The notes: generated from the letters alone by a model not told the origin. A stretch of DNA of 64,000 nucleotides from Pectobacterium sp013449375 (GCF_048593165.1 NZ_CP184271.1); one strand, 5' to 3'; positions 43,384-52,290 are shown, numbered from the stretch's first letter. Numbers and translations: made by a program.

Positions 43384-43410
43384 AAGCCCACCAAAAAGGT
43401 GGGCTTTTTA
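43384..43410 (+). terminator. Terminator downstream of the methyltransferase gene
   Basis: AAGCCCACC, a 5-A loop and GGTGGGCTT form a 9-bp stem followed by TTTTA, 150 bases after the methyltransferase stop. Confidence 0.88.
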
Positions 43411-43504
43411 CTGCTAAAGCAAACGATGTCTTAGCACCAGCCATTAAGTAACGCATATATATCCCTGAGAGATAGCACACCGCCGCTTTGCCACTATCAG
43501 ACAT

Positions 43505-43533
43505 AAAAAAGGGTTTAGCCTTTGGCTAAACCC
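43505..43533 (-). terminator. rplS operon terminator
   Basis: GGGTTTAGCC, a TTT loop and GGCTAAACCC make a perfect 10-bp stem. On the minus strand it is followed by TTTTTTATG, ending the rpsP-rimM-trmD-rplS operon. Confidence 0.92.
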
Positions 43534-43573
43534 CTTATAAATAACAACTTTCGGATGTTGCGAAAGCGCTATC

Positions 43574-43921
43574 TTAGTTAAGACGCTCTTTGATACGAGC
43601 AGACTTACCAGTACGCTCACGCAGGTAGTACAGTTTGGCCTTACGAACGGCACCACGACGTTTAACAGCGATGCTGTCAACTACTGGAGAGTGAGTTTGG
43701 AATACACGCTCCACGCCTTCGCCGTTAGAAATTTTGCGAACAGTGAATGCAGAATGCAGACCGCGGTTACGAATAGCGATAACCACGCCCTCGAATGCCT
43801 GCAGACGTTTTTTGCTACCTTCAACAACCCATACTTTCACTTCTACGGTATCACCCGGACGAAATGAAGGTACGTCCTGCTTCATTTGTTCGTCTTCGAT
43901 TTGCTTAATAATGTTGCTCAT
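43574..43921 (-). CDS. rplS: 50S ribosomal protein L19
   Basis: Ribosomal protein of 115 residues at the 30S-50S interface. The sequence is typical: PSFRPGDTVEVKVWVVEG, RLQAFEGVVIAIRNRGL and the basic C-terminus KLYYLRERTGKSARIKERLN. Last gene of the rpsP operon; 63 bases separate it from trmD. Confidence 0.98.
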   Translation of the reverse strand: MSNIIKQIEDEQMKQDVPSFRPGDTVEVKVWVVEGSKKRLQAFEGVVIAIRNRGLHSAFTVRKISNGEGVERVFQTHSPVVDSIAVKRRGAVRKAKLYYLRERTGKSARIKERLN

Positions 43922-43984
43922 AATATGTCTCTTACCCTAGGTAAACTGATAGTTGGGTTCGCCAGATCAAACCGACGTAACCAC

Positions 43985-44740
43985 CTAATACTCTTGTTGC
44001 TCAGACTGATATTCACGTTGGAATTCAGCCAGCAACCTTGTTTGCTCGTCAGTCAGAGCTAGGCTTTTCAGAAGTTCAGGTCTTCTAAGCCAGGTTCGGC
44101 CCAGCGACTGCTTCAATCGCCAGCGGCGTATTTCCGCATGATTTCCAGACAGTAACACTGCCGGAACCTCCATGCCTTCCAGTATTTCAGGGCGAGTGAA
44201 ATGAGGGCAGTCCAGCAATCCATCGGCAAAAGAATCTTCTTCTGCTGAAGCCTGATGCCCCAAAACGCCCGGTATAAAGCGGGCAACGGAGTCAATCAGG
44301 GTCATCGCGGGCAGTTCCCCACCGCTGAGTACGTAATCCCCTATCGACCATTCTTCATCGATTTCGGTTTTAATTACGCGCTCATCAATCCCCTCGTACC
44401 GTCCACAGACCAGAATCATCTTCTGGTTAGTAGCGAGTTGACGTACGCCTTGCTGATCTAATTTACGGCCCTGAGGTGATAAATAAATCACTCTCGCGCC
44501 TTCACCTGCCGCTGTTTTTGCTGCGTGGATCGCATCCCGTAAAGGTTGCACCATCATCAGCATTCCGGGACCACCGCCATAAGGTCGGTCATCCACGGTG
44601 CGATGCCGATCGTAAGTGAAGTCACGAGGACTCCAATACTGTACGTTCAGCAGGCCATTTTTTACTGCCCGGCCAGTGACTCCGTAATCAGTAATTGCTC
44701 GGAACATCTCTGGAAACAGGCTAATCACCCCAATCCACAT
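43985..44740 (-). CDS. trmD: tRNA (guanine-N1)-methyltransferase TrmD
   Basis: SPOUT-class enzyme of 251 residues methylating G37 of tRNAs with SAM, preventing frameshifts. It starts MWIGVISLFPEMFRAITDYGVTGRAVK. The trefoil-knot region shows VIYLSPQGRKLDQ, LVCGRYEGIDER and SIGDYVLSGGELPAM. The start at 44740 matches the family; the longer frame to 44797 overlaps rimM. It is slightly shorter at the C-terminus than E. coli TrmD. Cotranscribed with rimM and rplS. Confidence 0.97.
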   Translation of the reverse strand: MWIGVISLFPEMFRAITDYGVTGRAVKNGLLNVQYWSPRDFTYDRHRTVDDRPYGGGPGMLMMVQPLRDAIHAAKTAAGEGARVIYLSPQGRKLDQQGVRQLATNQKMILVCGRYEGIDERVIKTEIDEEWSIGDYVLSGGELPAMTLIDSVARFIPGVLGHQASAEEDSFADGLLDCPHFTRPEILEGMEVPAVLLSGNHAEIRRWRLKQSLGRTWLRRPELLKSLALTDEQTRLLAEFQREYQSEQQEY

Positions 44741-44778
44741 AGTCTCGTTCCGCTGGATACTACTGGTCGATTCAGAGT

Positions 44779-45327
44779 TCAAAAACCAGGATCCCAATCT
44801 ACTTCAATAGTTTGAGTAGAAAGGTCGACGCGCTTAACAACCTGTTCAGTGAGGAACGGAACCAGCCGTTCCTTGACTCCGAAGGCATCTTTCAGGTTGG
44901 CTTTTATTACCATCACATCGTTTGAGCCGGTTTCCATCATATCGATGACTTTACCTAACTCATAACCGGTTACGGTCACGACCTGACAGCCCATAAGATC
45001 CTTCCAGTAATAATCACCTTCGTCCAGATCGGGCAGTTGTGACGAATCTACGACAATTTCGCAATTAGTCAGTAAATTAGCCGCATCACGGTCATCAGTA
45101 CCTTTTACTTTAATGATCAGATCCTGATTGTGATACTTCCAGCTTTCAATCTCGACAAGCTGCCAACCGCTTTTGCTCTGGATGAACCAAGGCTGATAAT
45201 CAAAAATGCTCTCGGCATCTTCGGTGGATGAAAACACTCTGAGCCAACCTCGGATGCCATACGCCGATCCAATTTTCCCCATCACAATCGGGTTAACGGG
45301 AGGCTTTGGGCTGAGTTGATTGCTCAT
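44779..45327 (-). CDS. rimM: Ribosome maturation factor RimM
   Basis: 16S rRNA processing protein of 182 residues that binds S19 and aids maturation of the 30S head. It has the N-terminal RimM domain (GKIGSAYGIRGWLRVFSSTE) and a C-terminal PRC-barrel (YYWKDLMGCQV, ELGKVIDMMETGSNDVMVI, WDPGF end). The start at 45327 gives the E. coli length. It lies between rpsP (18 bases) and trmD (38 bases). Confidence 0.96.
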   Translation of the reverse strand: MSNQLSPKPPVNPIVMGKIGSAYGIRGWLRVFSSTEDAESIFDYQPWFIQSKSGWQLVEIESWKYHNQDLIIKVKGTDDRDAANLLTNCEIVVDSSQLPDLDEGDYYWKDLMGCQVVTVTGYELGKVIDMMETGSNDVMVIKANLKDAFGVKERLVPFLTEQVVKRVDLSTQTIEVDWDPGF

Positions 45328-45345
45328 TATCACCACCGCAACAGA

Positions 45346-45594
45346 TTATGCTGCTTTTTTAGCGTCTTTGATCAGCGAAGATACGCGATCAGACACAGTT
45401 GCACCCAGACCAAGCCAATGCTCGATACGGTCCAGATCCAGACGCAGGGCTTCTGCTTGACCAGCTGCGATTGGGTTGAAGAAACCTACGCGCTCGATGA
45501 AACGACCATCACGCGCATTGCGGCTGTCGGTCACGACTACTTGATAGAAAGGGCGTTTTTTAGCGCCGCCACGTGCCAAACGAATTGTTACCAT
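45346..45594 (-). CDS. rpsP: 30S ribosomal protein S16
   Basis: Ribosomal protein of 82 residues: MVTIRLARGGAKKRPFYQVVVTDSRNARDGRFIE at the N-terminus is diagnostic. First gene of the rpsP-rimM-trmD-rplS operon; AAAGAGGATG gives a good ribosome binding site. Confidence 0.98.
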   Translation of the reverse strand: MVTIRLARGGAKKRPFYQVVVTDSRNARDGRFIERVGFFNPIAAGQAEALRLDLDRIEHWLGLGATVSDRVSSLIKDAKKAA

Positions 45595-45752
45595 AACATC
45601 CTCTTTAGTGAATAAAACAACTGGGCCCCATCGAGGAACGGAGCCCAGTATGTCATATAAAAAGCCCGAAAATTTTACTCATTTTGGCGCAAAAAGCAAT
45701 CTAAAGCGTGTAATCATGCCAAGAGTTTATCCGCGCCATGGAATTTCAGTGA

Positions 45753-47114
45753 TTAACGCCCCGGAAACCCAGGAGGCATCATCCCTTTCATGCCCCGCAT
45801 CATTTTCGCTAGGCCGCCATTTTTCATCTTCTTCATCATGCGTTGCATATCATCGAACTGTTTCAGAAGACGGTTTACATCTTGCACCTGCATGCCAGAG
45901 CCCATCGCGATACGGCGCTTGCGCGACCCTTTGATAATCTCAGGCTTAGCACGTTCCTGAAGCGTCATTGAATTAATGATCGCTTCCATACGTACCAGCA
46001 CCTTGTCATCCATTTGCGATTTCACATTATCAGGCAGTTGGCCCATACCGGGCATTTTGCTCATCATGCTTGCCATGCCGCCCATATTGCGCATCTGCTT
46101 GAGCTGATCCAGGAAATCGGTCAAATCAAACCCATCGCCCTTCTTCAGCTTCTTCGCTAGCTTCTCTGCCTGTGTACGGTCGACCTTGCTTTCAATATCT
46201 TCAATCAGTGAAAGCACATCGCCCATGCCGAGAATGCGCGATGCCACGCGCTCAGGGTAAAACGGCTCCAGCGCTTCGGTTTTTTCACCGACGCCGAGGA
46301 ATTTAATCGGCTTACCAGTAATGTGGCGGATAGATAGCGCCGCACCGCCACGAGCATCGCCATCAATTTTAGTAAGGATCACACCGGTCAGCGGCAGCGC
46401 TTCATTAAAGGCTTTCGCCGTATTCGCAGCATCCTGCCCTGTCATGGCATCAACAACAAACAGCGTCTCAACGGGCTTAATCGCCGCGTGAACTTGTTTG
46501 ATTTCGTCCATCATCGCATCATCGACATGGAGACGGCCCGCGGTATCGACCAACAAGACATCGTAGAATTTCAACTTAGCGTGTTGTAACGCACGTTCTA
46601 CAATCGCAAGTGGTTTTTCCTGCACGTCTGACGGGAAGAAATCGACGCCCACCTGCTGCGCCAGTGTTTCCAACTGCTTAATCGCCGCAGGGCGATAAAC
46701 GTCGGCAGAAACCACCAGCACTTTTTTCTTCTGCTTCTCACGCAGGAATTTACCCAGCTTGCCCACGCTGGTGGTTTTACCCGCACCTTGTAGACCCGCC
46801 ATCAGAACAACCGCAGGAGGCTGCGCGGCAAGATTCAGCTCGGCGTTGATATCTCCCATGGCGCTGACGAGTTCATTTTTAACAATTTTGACGAACTCTT
46901 GGCCCGGCGTCAGACTTTTATTAACTTCATGACCTACGGCACGCTCTTTCACGCGGTTGATAAAATCACGCACCACAGGTAACGCGACGTCGGCTTCCAA
47001 CAGTGCCATACGTACTTCACGCAGCGTTTCTTTTATGTTGTCTTCAGTCAACCGCCCGCGGCCGCTGATATTGCGCAATGTGCGCGAGAGTCGATCGGTT
47101 AAATTTTCAAACAT
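45753..47114 (-). CDS. ffh: Signal recognition particle protein Ffh
   Basis: SRP54 homologue of 453 residues that binds 4.5S RNA and signal sequences of inner-membrane proteins. The NG domain shows GLQGAGKTTSVGKL, VDTAGRLH, TKIDGDARGGAAL. The Met-rich M domain begins near 295 (MGDVLSLIEDIE, MRNMGGMASMMSKMPGMGQLP) and ends MMKKMKNGGLAKMMRGMKGMMPPGFPGR. It is divergent from ypjD and upstream of the rpsP operon on the same strand, as in E. coli. Confidence 0.98.
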   Translation of the reverse strand: MFENLTDRLSRTLRNISGRGRLTEDNIKETLREVRMALLEADVALPVVRDFINRVKERAVGHEVNKSLTPGQEFVKIVKNELVSAMGDINAELNLAAQPPAVVLMAGLQGAGKTTSVGKLGKFLREKQKKKVLVVSADVYRPAAIKQLETLAQQVGVDFFPSDVQEKPLAIVERALQHAKLKFYDVLLVDTAGRLHVDDAMMDEIKQVHAAIKPVETLFVVDAMTGQDAANTAKAFNEALPLTGVILTKIDGDARGGAALSIRHITGKPIKFLGVGEKTEALEPFYPERVASRILGMGDVLSLIEDIESKVDRTQAEKLAKKLKKGDGFDLTDFLDQLKQMRNMGGMASMMSKMPGMGQLPDNVKSQMDDKVLVRMEAIINSMTLQERAKPEIIKGSRKRRIAMGSGMQVQDVNRLLKQFDDMQRMMKKMKNGGLAKMMRGMKGMMPPGFPGR

Positions 47115-47283
47115 ATCTCATGCTCAACGTAAGACAGGCCGCCAGCGCGACACGAATGGAAGAGATTATACACAAAAGCGGGAACGATCTCAGCGATGCT
47201 GACGGAGAACTGTTGGTGCCCACGACGACTAACGCTATACTGATTCTTCATTTTACCTAGTTGATATTTAATAACCTATTTGT

Positions 47284-48078
47284 ATGTCTGTTTTCGCTAT
47301 TGTGGCGCTTGTCGCCTACACACTCAGCCTCGGACTGATTATCCCCAGTCTGCTGCGCAAGAACAGTGCATATCGTCGGCTGGCAATACTCTCGGCCAGC
47401 GCTGCGCTAATCTGCCATGCGGTGGCGCTCTATCAACGCATTTTCGATGTTCAGGTCGGCCAAAACCTTAGCCTGCTGAATATCGGTTCGCTGGTCAGTC
47501 TTATCATCTGTACGGTGATGACGATTGTCGCCTCGCGCGATCGTGGCTGGTTTATTCTTCCTATCGTCTACACTTTTGCACTGATCAATCTGGCCTTCGC
47601 CAGCTTCATGCCAAGTGAATTTATTACGCATCTGGAAGCATCTCCGGGCTTGATGATCCATATTGGCCTAGCACTTTTCTCTTATGCCACGCTGTTAATT
47701 GCTGCCCTTTATGCACTCCAGCTCGCCTGGCTTGATTATCTGCTCAAGAATAAAAAGCTGGGATTTGCCGCTGACATGCCGCCGCTAATGGGCATTGAAC
47801 GTAAAATGTTTCATATTACACAAATAGGCGTCATTCTACTCACGCTAACGCTCTGTACTGGCTTGTTCTATATGGACGATCTGATCGATAACAAAGAAAA
47901 CCTGCACAAAGCAGTGTTCTCCCTGTTTGCGTGGTTCATCTATATTCTGCTGCTCTGGGGACACTACCATGAAGGGTGGCGCGGTCGGCGCGTTGTCTGG
48001 TTCAGCCTTATCGGCGCCCTTATGCTGACGCTGTCCTACTTTGGCAGCCGAGTTATACAGCACTTCCTCGCAGTCTGA
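47284..48078 (+). CDS. ypjD: Inner membrane protein YpjD (cytochrome c assembly family)
   Basis: Integral membrane protein of 264 residues with about eight hydrophobic segments. It belongs to the CcmC/CcsA-like cytochrome c assembly superfamily but has no proven haem function in enterobacteria. Conserved features are the loop MLIHIGLALFSYATLLIAALYALQL and the C-terminal LFAWFIYILLLWGHYHEGWRGRR. It is divergent from ffh; a bidirectional terminator separates it from luxS. Confidence 0.9.
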   Translation: MSVFAIVALVAYTLSLGLIIPSLLRKNSAYRRLAILSASAALICHAVALYQRIFDVQVGQNLSLLNIGSLVSLIICTVMTIVASRDRGWFILPIVYTFALINLAFASFMPSEFITHLEASPGLMIHIGLALFSYATLLIAALYALQLAWLDYLLKNKKLGFAADMPPLMGIERKMFHITQIGVILLTLTLCTGLFYMDDLIDNKENLHKAVFSLFAWFIYILLLWGHYHEGWRGRRVVWFSLIGALMLTLSYFGSRVIQHFLAV

Positions 48079-48094
48079 CTGCGTTCACGAGCAT

Positions 48095-48129
48095 AAAAAA
48101 AGAGAGCCAACATCCGGCTCTCTTTTTTA
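48095..48129. terminator. Bidirectional terminator between ypjD and luxS
   Basis: AGAGAGCC, a 7-base loop and GGCTCTCT form a perfect 8-bp stem with A7 before and T6 after, so it can stop transcription from both convergent genes. Confidence 0.93.
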
Positions 48130-48148
48130 TTTGGATCTATCCGACAAC

Positions 48149-48664
48149 CTAGATATGCAGTTCAGCCAGCTTATCTTTCGGCAACGCCAGATCGTCATTT
48201 TGGTTGATACCAATATCGTGATCCACGATGTGCTGAGCGATTTCCTGCGCTTCTTTCAGCGAGTGCATCTCATAGGTGCCACACTGGAATTCGTTCAGCT
48301 CAGGAATTTTACGCTGGTCGGTCACTTTCAGAACGTCAGCCATCGCCGCTTTCCAGGAGTCAGCAACACGTTGCTCATCCGGCGTGCCAATTAGGCTCAT
48401 GTAGAAACCCGTACGGCATCCCATCGGAGAAATGTCGATAATTTCCACGCCATCACCGTTTAAATGATCGCGCATAAAACCAGCAAACAGGTGCTCTAGC
48501 GTATGGATACCACGCTCTGGCATGACCTCGATGTTCGGGCGACAGAAACGCAGGTCAAATACCGTGATAGTGTCGCCATGAGGGGTTTTCATGGTTTTAG
48601 CGACCCGAACGGCGGGTGCGGCCATACGAGTATGATCAACGGTAAAACTGTCTAGTAACGGCAT
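48149..48664 (-). CDS. luxS: S-ribosylhomocysteine lyase LuxS
   Basis: Iron enzyme of 171 residues splitting S-ribosylhomocysteine to homocysteine and DPD, the precursor of autoinducer 2. Metal ligands His54 and His58 lie in HTLEHLFAGF and Cys128 in CGTYEMHS. GGAGGTGG precedes the ATG. In soft-rot bacteria AI-2 accompanies acyl-homoserine lactone signalling. The upstream intergenic region encodes MicA on the opposite strand. Confidence 0.98.
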   Translation of the reverse strand: MPLLDSFTVDHTRMAAPAVRVAKTMKTPHGDTITVFDLRFCRPNIEVMPERGIHTLEHLFAGFMRDHLNGDGVEIIDISPMGCRTGFYMSLIGTPDEQRVADSWKAAMADVLKVTDQRKIPELNEFQCGTYEMHSLKEAQEIAQHIVDHDIGINQNDDLALPKDKLAELHI

Positions 48665-48710
48665 AATTCCACCTCCTCAAAGAAAAAAATTCATTTTTTC
48701 TCGTTTCCGA

Positions 48711-48737
48711 GAACTTTTCCTTTTTATGCGAGTCTGA
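48711..48737 (+). promoter_or_regulatory. Sigma-E promoter of micA
   Basis: GAACTT at 48711-48716 and TCTGA at 48733-48737 are spaced 16 bases, the sigma-E pattern known for E. coli micA, placing the start of transcription at about 48744. Confidence 0.8.
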
Positions 48738-48743
48738 CTTACT

Positions 48744-48816
48744 GAAAGACGCGCATTTATTATCATCATCCCTATTAGAGATGTTTATTTGGCCACAGTT
48801 TCTGTGGCCTTTTCTT
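48744..48816 (+). ncRNA. micA: MicA small RNA
   Basis: Hfq-dependent envelope-stress RNA that represses ompA and other outer-membrane protein mRNAs. The 5' end GAAAGACGCGCATTT is identical to E. coli MicA, followed by ATTATCATCATCCCT, the ompA-pairing segment. The terminator is GGCCACAG/CTGTGGCC with a T-rich tail. Location between luxS and gshA and orientation opposite to both are as in E. coli. Confidence 0.94.
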
Positions 48817-48817
48817 T

Positions 48818-50371
48818 TTAATTCGCCGCCAGATAGTCGTCAAAGCTCATCGTATCTTCAGACTCAATCTGACGTTGACGCTGCCAGGAGCGCTCGCTCG
48901 CAGCAGCCAACTGTTCTTCCGTCAACACCTGCAATGGTTCGTTGCTGAGCCTTTTGCGGTATTCTTCCGCTAAATTAAGCCCCACGCTACCATTGCCTTC
49001 TTGCTTCATCAACGTTAATAGTCGACCAGAGAACGTCGTTTCTGGATCGTCAAAGCCAGCAAGCAGCTCATCGCAAACCTGCTGATAGTGCGGTTGACCG
49101 TTTTCAGCGTCCAGCACTTCCGCAACACGACGTAAATCCGCAAACAGGGATTTCCCTACCTCGGCAATCGGCTGTTGGATGGTTTCACACCGCATACCCA
49201 CCGTTTGCCCCGGTTTACGTCCTTCCAGAATCACCCGGTTCCAGTTTTTACGCGTACACAATAGCTCATCCGCGCTCATTTCCGGCGCATCTGCCAGCGC
49301 ACACCAGATCAGAAATAAATCCAGGAAACGTACCTGACTTTCACTCACTCCCGTCGGAGAGAAAGGATTGATATCCAGCGAACGCACTTCAATATATTCG
49401 ATTCCGCCACGCAGCAAGGCATCAGACGGCGTTTCACCCGCACGTGTTACACGCTTCGGACGAATCGGCGCATAGAGCTCATTCTCAATCTGCAAGACGT
49501 TCGTATTCAATTGTAGATAACGGCCGTCCTTCTTCATACCAACGCGAGCATATTCCTCAGACGGCGTTTTTATCGCGCGTTTTAACGCCGCGACATAGGT
49601 ATCCAGATCGTTAAACGTAATTCCCAAATTGCTCTGTGATTTATTGGTATAGCCTAAGTCACTGAGCCGCAGAGAAGTGGCATAAGGCAGATACAGCATG
49701 CCTTTTTCCGTGCGCTCAAACGGCAGTGCCGTTTCCCGCCCTTTCAGGAAAGAAGAACAGATCGCCGGAGAAGCACCGAACAGGTAAGGGATCACCCAAC
49801 CAAAGCGGTAATAGTTGCGAATCAGTCTGAAATATCCTGCTGAAATGGCCTTTTTGCCGTTTTCTTCATCAGCGACACCTTCTCGCGCCTGCCAGAATGA
49901 CAGCGGCAGGGAGAAATTGTAATGCACGCCGGAAATGGTCTGCATCAACGCACCATAGCGGTTTTTCAGCCCTTCGCGATAAAGCGTTTTGAAACGCCCA
50001 ATATTTGATGAGCCATACTGCGCTAGTTCTATATTTTGCTCGCTGTCGATAAAACACGGCATGCTCAATGGCCACATCCGCTCATCGCCCAGATTGCGGG
50101 AAACGTGGCGATGAATATCGCGCAGAAACGTCAACAGATGATCGACATCTTTATCAACCGGCGTAATAAACTCTAACAGCGCTTCTGCAAAGTCTGTCGT
50201 AATCCACGGGTGTGCCAACGCCGACCCCAATATCTCCGGGTGTCCTGTCGCAGCAAGATGTCCGTTTGCTGTTACGCGCAAAGTCTCGCGTTCAATTCCA
50301 CGCTGAATGCCCTTCACCGCCAAGGGGTGTTTTTCCAGCCAAGAAAGTGCTTCTGAAATGTCCGGGATCAA
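48818..50371 (-). CDS. gshA: Glutamate-cysteine ligase
   Basis: First enzyme of glutathione synthesis, 517 residues, joining glutamate and cysteine with ATP. The sequence follows the gammaproteobacterial GshA family: HPLAVKGIQRGIERETLRVTANG with the metal-binding glutamates, TITDF-type ITTDFAEALLEFITP, and YIEVRSLDINPFSPTGV. The stop lies just after the MicA terminator on the opposite strand. yqaA lies 82 bases upstream on the same strand. Confidence 0.97.
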   Translation of the reverse strand: MIPDISEALSWLEKHPLAVKGIQRGIERETLRVTANGHLAATGHPEILGSALAHPWITTDFAEALLEFITPVDKDVDHLLTFLRDIHRHVSRNLGDERMWPLSMPCFIDSEQNIELAQYGSSNIGRFKTLYREGLKNRYGALMQTISGVHYNFSLPLSFWQAREGVADEENGKKAISAGYFRLIRNYYRFGWVIPYLFGASPAICSSFLKGRETALPFERTEKGMLYLPYATSLRLSDLGYTNKSQSNLGITFNDLDTYVAALKRAIKTPSEEYARVGMKKDGRYLQLNTNVLQIENELYAPIRPKRVTRAGETPSDALLRGGIEYIEVRSLDINPFSPTGVSESQVRFLDLFLIWCALADAPEMSADELLCTRKNWNRVILEGRKPGQTVGMRCETIQQPIAEVGKSLFADLRRVAEVLDAENGQPHYQQVCDELLAGFDDPETTFSGRLLTLMKQEGNGSVGLNLAEEYRKRLSNEPLQVLTEEQLAAASERSWQRQRQIESEDTMSFDDYLAAN

Positions 50372-50453
50372 ATCGACCTCCCGCTGTTAAAATGTAATGG
50401 TTGTAAGCATAATTGAAACTCAGTAGCACTCACCAGTTCGCATTGCAATCTGG

Positions 50454-50882
50454 TTAAGACCACCACGCCATCCCCTGCAACGTTATACCCGTCAATATGA
50501 TATACCGCAGCGCTTTTCCAATACCGATGAAAACCGCCGATTGCACCCAGGGCATGCGTAGCCAACCCGCTAACACGCACAATAAATCGCCTACTACCGG
50601 CACCCAGCTAAATAACAACGCAGCGCAGCCATAGCGCTGTAACCAGCGCATGGCCACCAAATACCCAGCTTGTTGTTTTGGCTGAGGGAGTAAGCGCCCT
50701 ATAAAAATATTTGTTAACCCACCCAGCGTATTCCCTACCGTTGCCACAGCAATCAACAGGCAGGGCTTTGCGCTATCAGCAAGCAATAACGTTACCAGCA
50801 GCACTTCCGAACTGCCAGGCAGCAGTGTTGCACTGAGCAGGCTACTCCAGAAAAGAGAAAAGACGGCCCAGAACTCACTCAC
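50454..50882 (-). CDS. yqaA: DedA-like inner membrane protein YqaA
   Basis: Small membrane protein of 142 residues with about four hydrophobic segments and SNARE-associated/DedA-like features (SEVLLVTLLLADSAKPCLLIAVATVGNTLGGLTNIFIG, and GWLRMPWVQSAVFIGIGKALRY). Function is unproven; members of this superfamily are lipid scramblases or transporters. Its ATG overlaps the yqaB stop by 4 bases (ATGA type), so the two are translationally coupled. Order gshA-yqaA-yqaB is conserved with E. coli. Confidence 0.9.
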   Translation of the reverse strand: MSEFWAVFSLFWSSLLSATLLPGSSEVLLVTLLLADSAKPCLLIAVATVGNTLGGLTNIFIGRLLPQPKQQAGYLVAMRWLQRYGCAALLFSWVPVVGDLLCVLAGWLRMPWVQSAVFIGIGKALRYIILTGITLQGMAWWS

Positions 50883-51448
50883 AATGTACGGACGTCAACC
50901 ACGGCCATGTTAGCGTGTTTAGCGGCTTCAATGCCGTAGTCTGCATCTTCAAACACGATACAGTGTTCTGGTGCGACAGAAATCAATGTAGCGCAACGCA
51001 GAAAGGTATCGGGGAAAGGCTTATGCTGTGTAACATCATCAGCCCCAACGATTGCATCAAAATAATCATGCAGCCCTAAATGCGTTAGCAATCTATCCGC
51101 CATGCCATGTGTACTACCTGTGCCAACTGCCATAGGACGCCGTCCGCGATAGTGCTTAACAACATCAATCAGCGGCAGTGGTTTTACGGTATCCAGCAGC
51201 ATTTCCTCAACAACAGCGGTTTTTTCCGCCGCGAGTTGGTGAGCATCAATATCAGCCTGATGGCTGTCGATAATACGCTGTGCAATACGCCAGGTGGGCG
51301 AGCCGTTCAATGCTGTCATGGCACTGGCATCATATCTCATACCATATCGGGCAAGAACCTGATCCCACGCTTTATGGTGCGTTGGTTCGGTATCAAGCAG
51401 GGTGCCATCCATATCAAAGATCAGCCCTTGATAGCGATCGTACATCAT
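50879..51448 (-). CDS. yqaB: HAD-family sugar phosphatase YqaB
   Basis: Haloacid-dehalogenase hydrolase of 189 residues; E. coli YqaB dephosphorylates fructose 1-phosphate and 6-phosphogluconate. HAD motif I is DMDGTLLDTEPTH with the nucleophilic Asp near residue 13, motif II Thr in AVGTGSTHG, motif III Lys in QHKPFPDTF, motif IV in VFEDADYGIEAA. Two adjacent ATGs (51448, 51445) are possible starts. It overlaps yqaA. Confidence 0.93.
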   Translation of the reverse strand: MMYDRYQGLIFDMDGTLLDTEPTHHKAWDQVLARYGMRYDASAMTALNGSPTWRIAQRIIDSHQADIDAHQLAAEKTAVVEEMLLDTVKPLPLIDVVKHYRGRRPMAVGTGSTHGMADRLLTHLGLHDYFDAIVGADDVTQHKPFPDTFLRCATLISVAPEHCIVFEDADYGIEAAKHANMAVVDVRTL

Positions 51449-51834
51449 GACTCCATGATCACTGAAAAGAGAGCTTACTTTATCGTAAAGTGAAAACGTT
51501 GTCGCTTACTCAATAACCTTATAAAAAACAGGTTATTACCTCCATAGTAGTAAGGCAGCCTTCATTTACTCGTCTTCTCAATCTCAATATATAGGCAAGG
51601 GAGGGGTAAGAATTAATACACGGAAGTGATGAGAAAAATATCGCTCTGATATCAGCAGAATAGAAGGTTGTGCCGCTAGAGTGCGAAAAATAGGGTAGAG
51701 AGCGATGGGTAAAACAGAAATACGTATCGGAGAAAATTATCTGTCTTGCTTAGTATTTTGAGTCGTTGCTAGAGCAAGGTTATTCTTACACTTATGATTC
51801 GCGCTAAGGCAAGAACTTTATTTACATCGAAATA
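51449..51834. other. Intergenic region between yqaB and the tRNA-Arg genes
   Basis: 386 AT-rich bases. It should contain the 3' end of the tRNA transcript and the yqaB promoter, but I find no clear terminator hairpin, -10/-35 pair or coding frame. Confidence 0.35.
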
Positions 51835-51911
51835 TGGTGCATCCGGGAGGATTCGAACCTCCGACCGCTCGGTTCGTAGCCGAGTACTCTATCCAGCTGA
51901 GCTACGGATGC
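51835..51911 (-). tRNA. tRNA-Arg (ACG), copy 3 in transcription order
   Basis: 77-base tRNA including encoded CCA. Acceptor GCATCCG/CGGATGC, D arm AGCTCAGCTGGATAGAG, anticodon loop CTACGAA with anticodon ACG (wobble inosine), and T arm GGAGGTTCGAATCCTCC. Identical in sequence to the other two copies. Confidence 0.97.
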
Positions 51912-51964
51912 AGAGTGTGGTGCAGAAATAAATGGGGTGAGCAATTAAACGAGATACTTAAGAA

Positions 51965-52041
51965 TGGTGCATCCGGGAGGATTCGAACCTCCGACCGCTC
52001 GGTTCGTAGCCGAGTACTCTATCCAGCTGAGCTACGGATGC
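51965..52041 (-). tRNA. tRNA-Arg (ACG), copy 2 in transcription order
   Basis: 77-base tRNA identical to the neighbouring copies, 53 bases from the downstream one. Anticodon ACG; CCA encoded. Matches the argV/Y/Z/Q type clustered behind serV in E. coli. Confidence 0.97.
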
Positions 52042-52112
52042 ATTGGTAATTCTTTATCTGCGACAAAACTTGCTTTCACTAATACTACTTGCCTTGCAAA
52101 GGCAGTATTTAA

Positions 52113-52189
52113 TGGTGCATCCGGGAGGATTCGAACCTCCGACCGCTCGGTTCGTAGCCGAGTACTCTATCCAGCTGAGCTACGGATGC
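52113..52189 (-). tRNA. tRNA-Arg (ACG), copy 1 in transcription order
   Basis: 77-base tRNA with anticodon ACG and encoded CCA, 8 bases downstream of tRNA-Ser and 71 bases upstream of copy 2. Confidence 0.97.
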
Positions 52190-52197
52190 ATATTAAA

Positions 52198-52290
52198 TGG
52201 CGGTGAGGGAGGGATTCGAACCCTCGATGCAGCTTTTGACCGCATACTCCCTTAGCAGGGGAGCGCCTTCAGCCTCTCGGCCACCTCACC
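52198..52290 (-). tRNA. serV: tRNA-Ser (GCT)
   Basis: 93-base tRNA with a long variable arm and encoded CCA. Acceptor GGTGAGG/CCTCACC, anticodon loop CTGCTAA with anticodon GCT, T arm GAGGGTTCGAATCCCTC. First gene of a tRNA operon read on the minus strand, the equivalent of E. coli serV-argVYZQ with three instead of four arginine tRNAs. Confidence 0.96.

Larger units (their letters stand above)
43234..43573. other. Convergent intergenic region between the methyltransferase and rplS
   Basis: About 340 bases. It contains one terminator for each neighbour (separate entries) and an imperfect inverted repeat around ACCGATC/GATCGGT near 43277-43303. No coding frame with a ribosome binding site was found. 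Confidence 0.5.

Noticed and set aside
51835..52189. CRISPR-like regular repeats
   Set aside because: The three repeats are 77-base tRNA genes with unequal spacers; no short palindromic repeats with regular spacers or cas genes occur in the window.
51834..52255. Repeated short plus-strand frames reading HPGGFEPPTARFVAEYSIQLSYGC
   Set aside because: They are antisense translations of the tRNA-Arg genes, a well-known annotation artefact; the DNA folds as tRNA.
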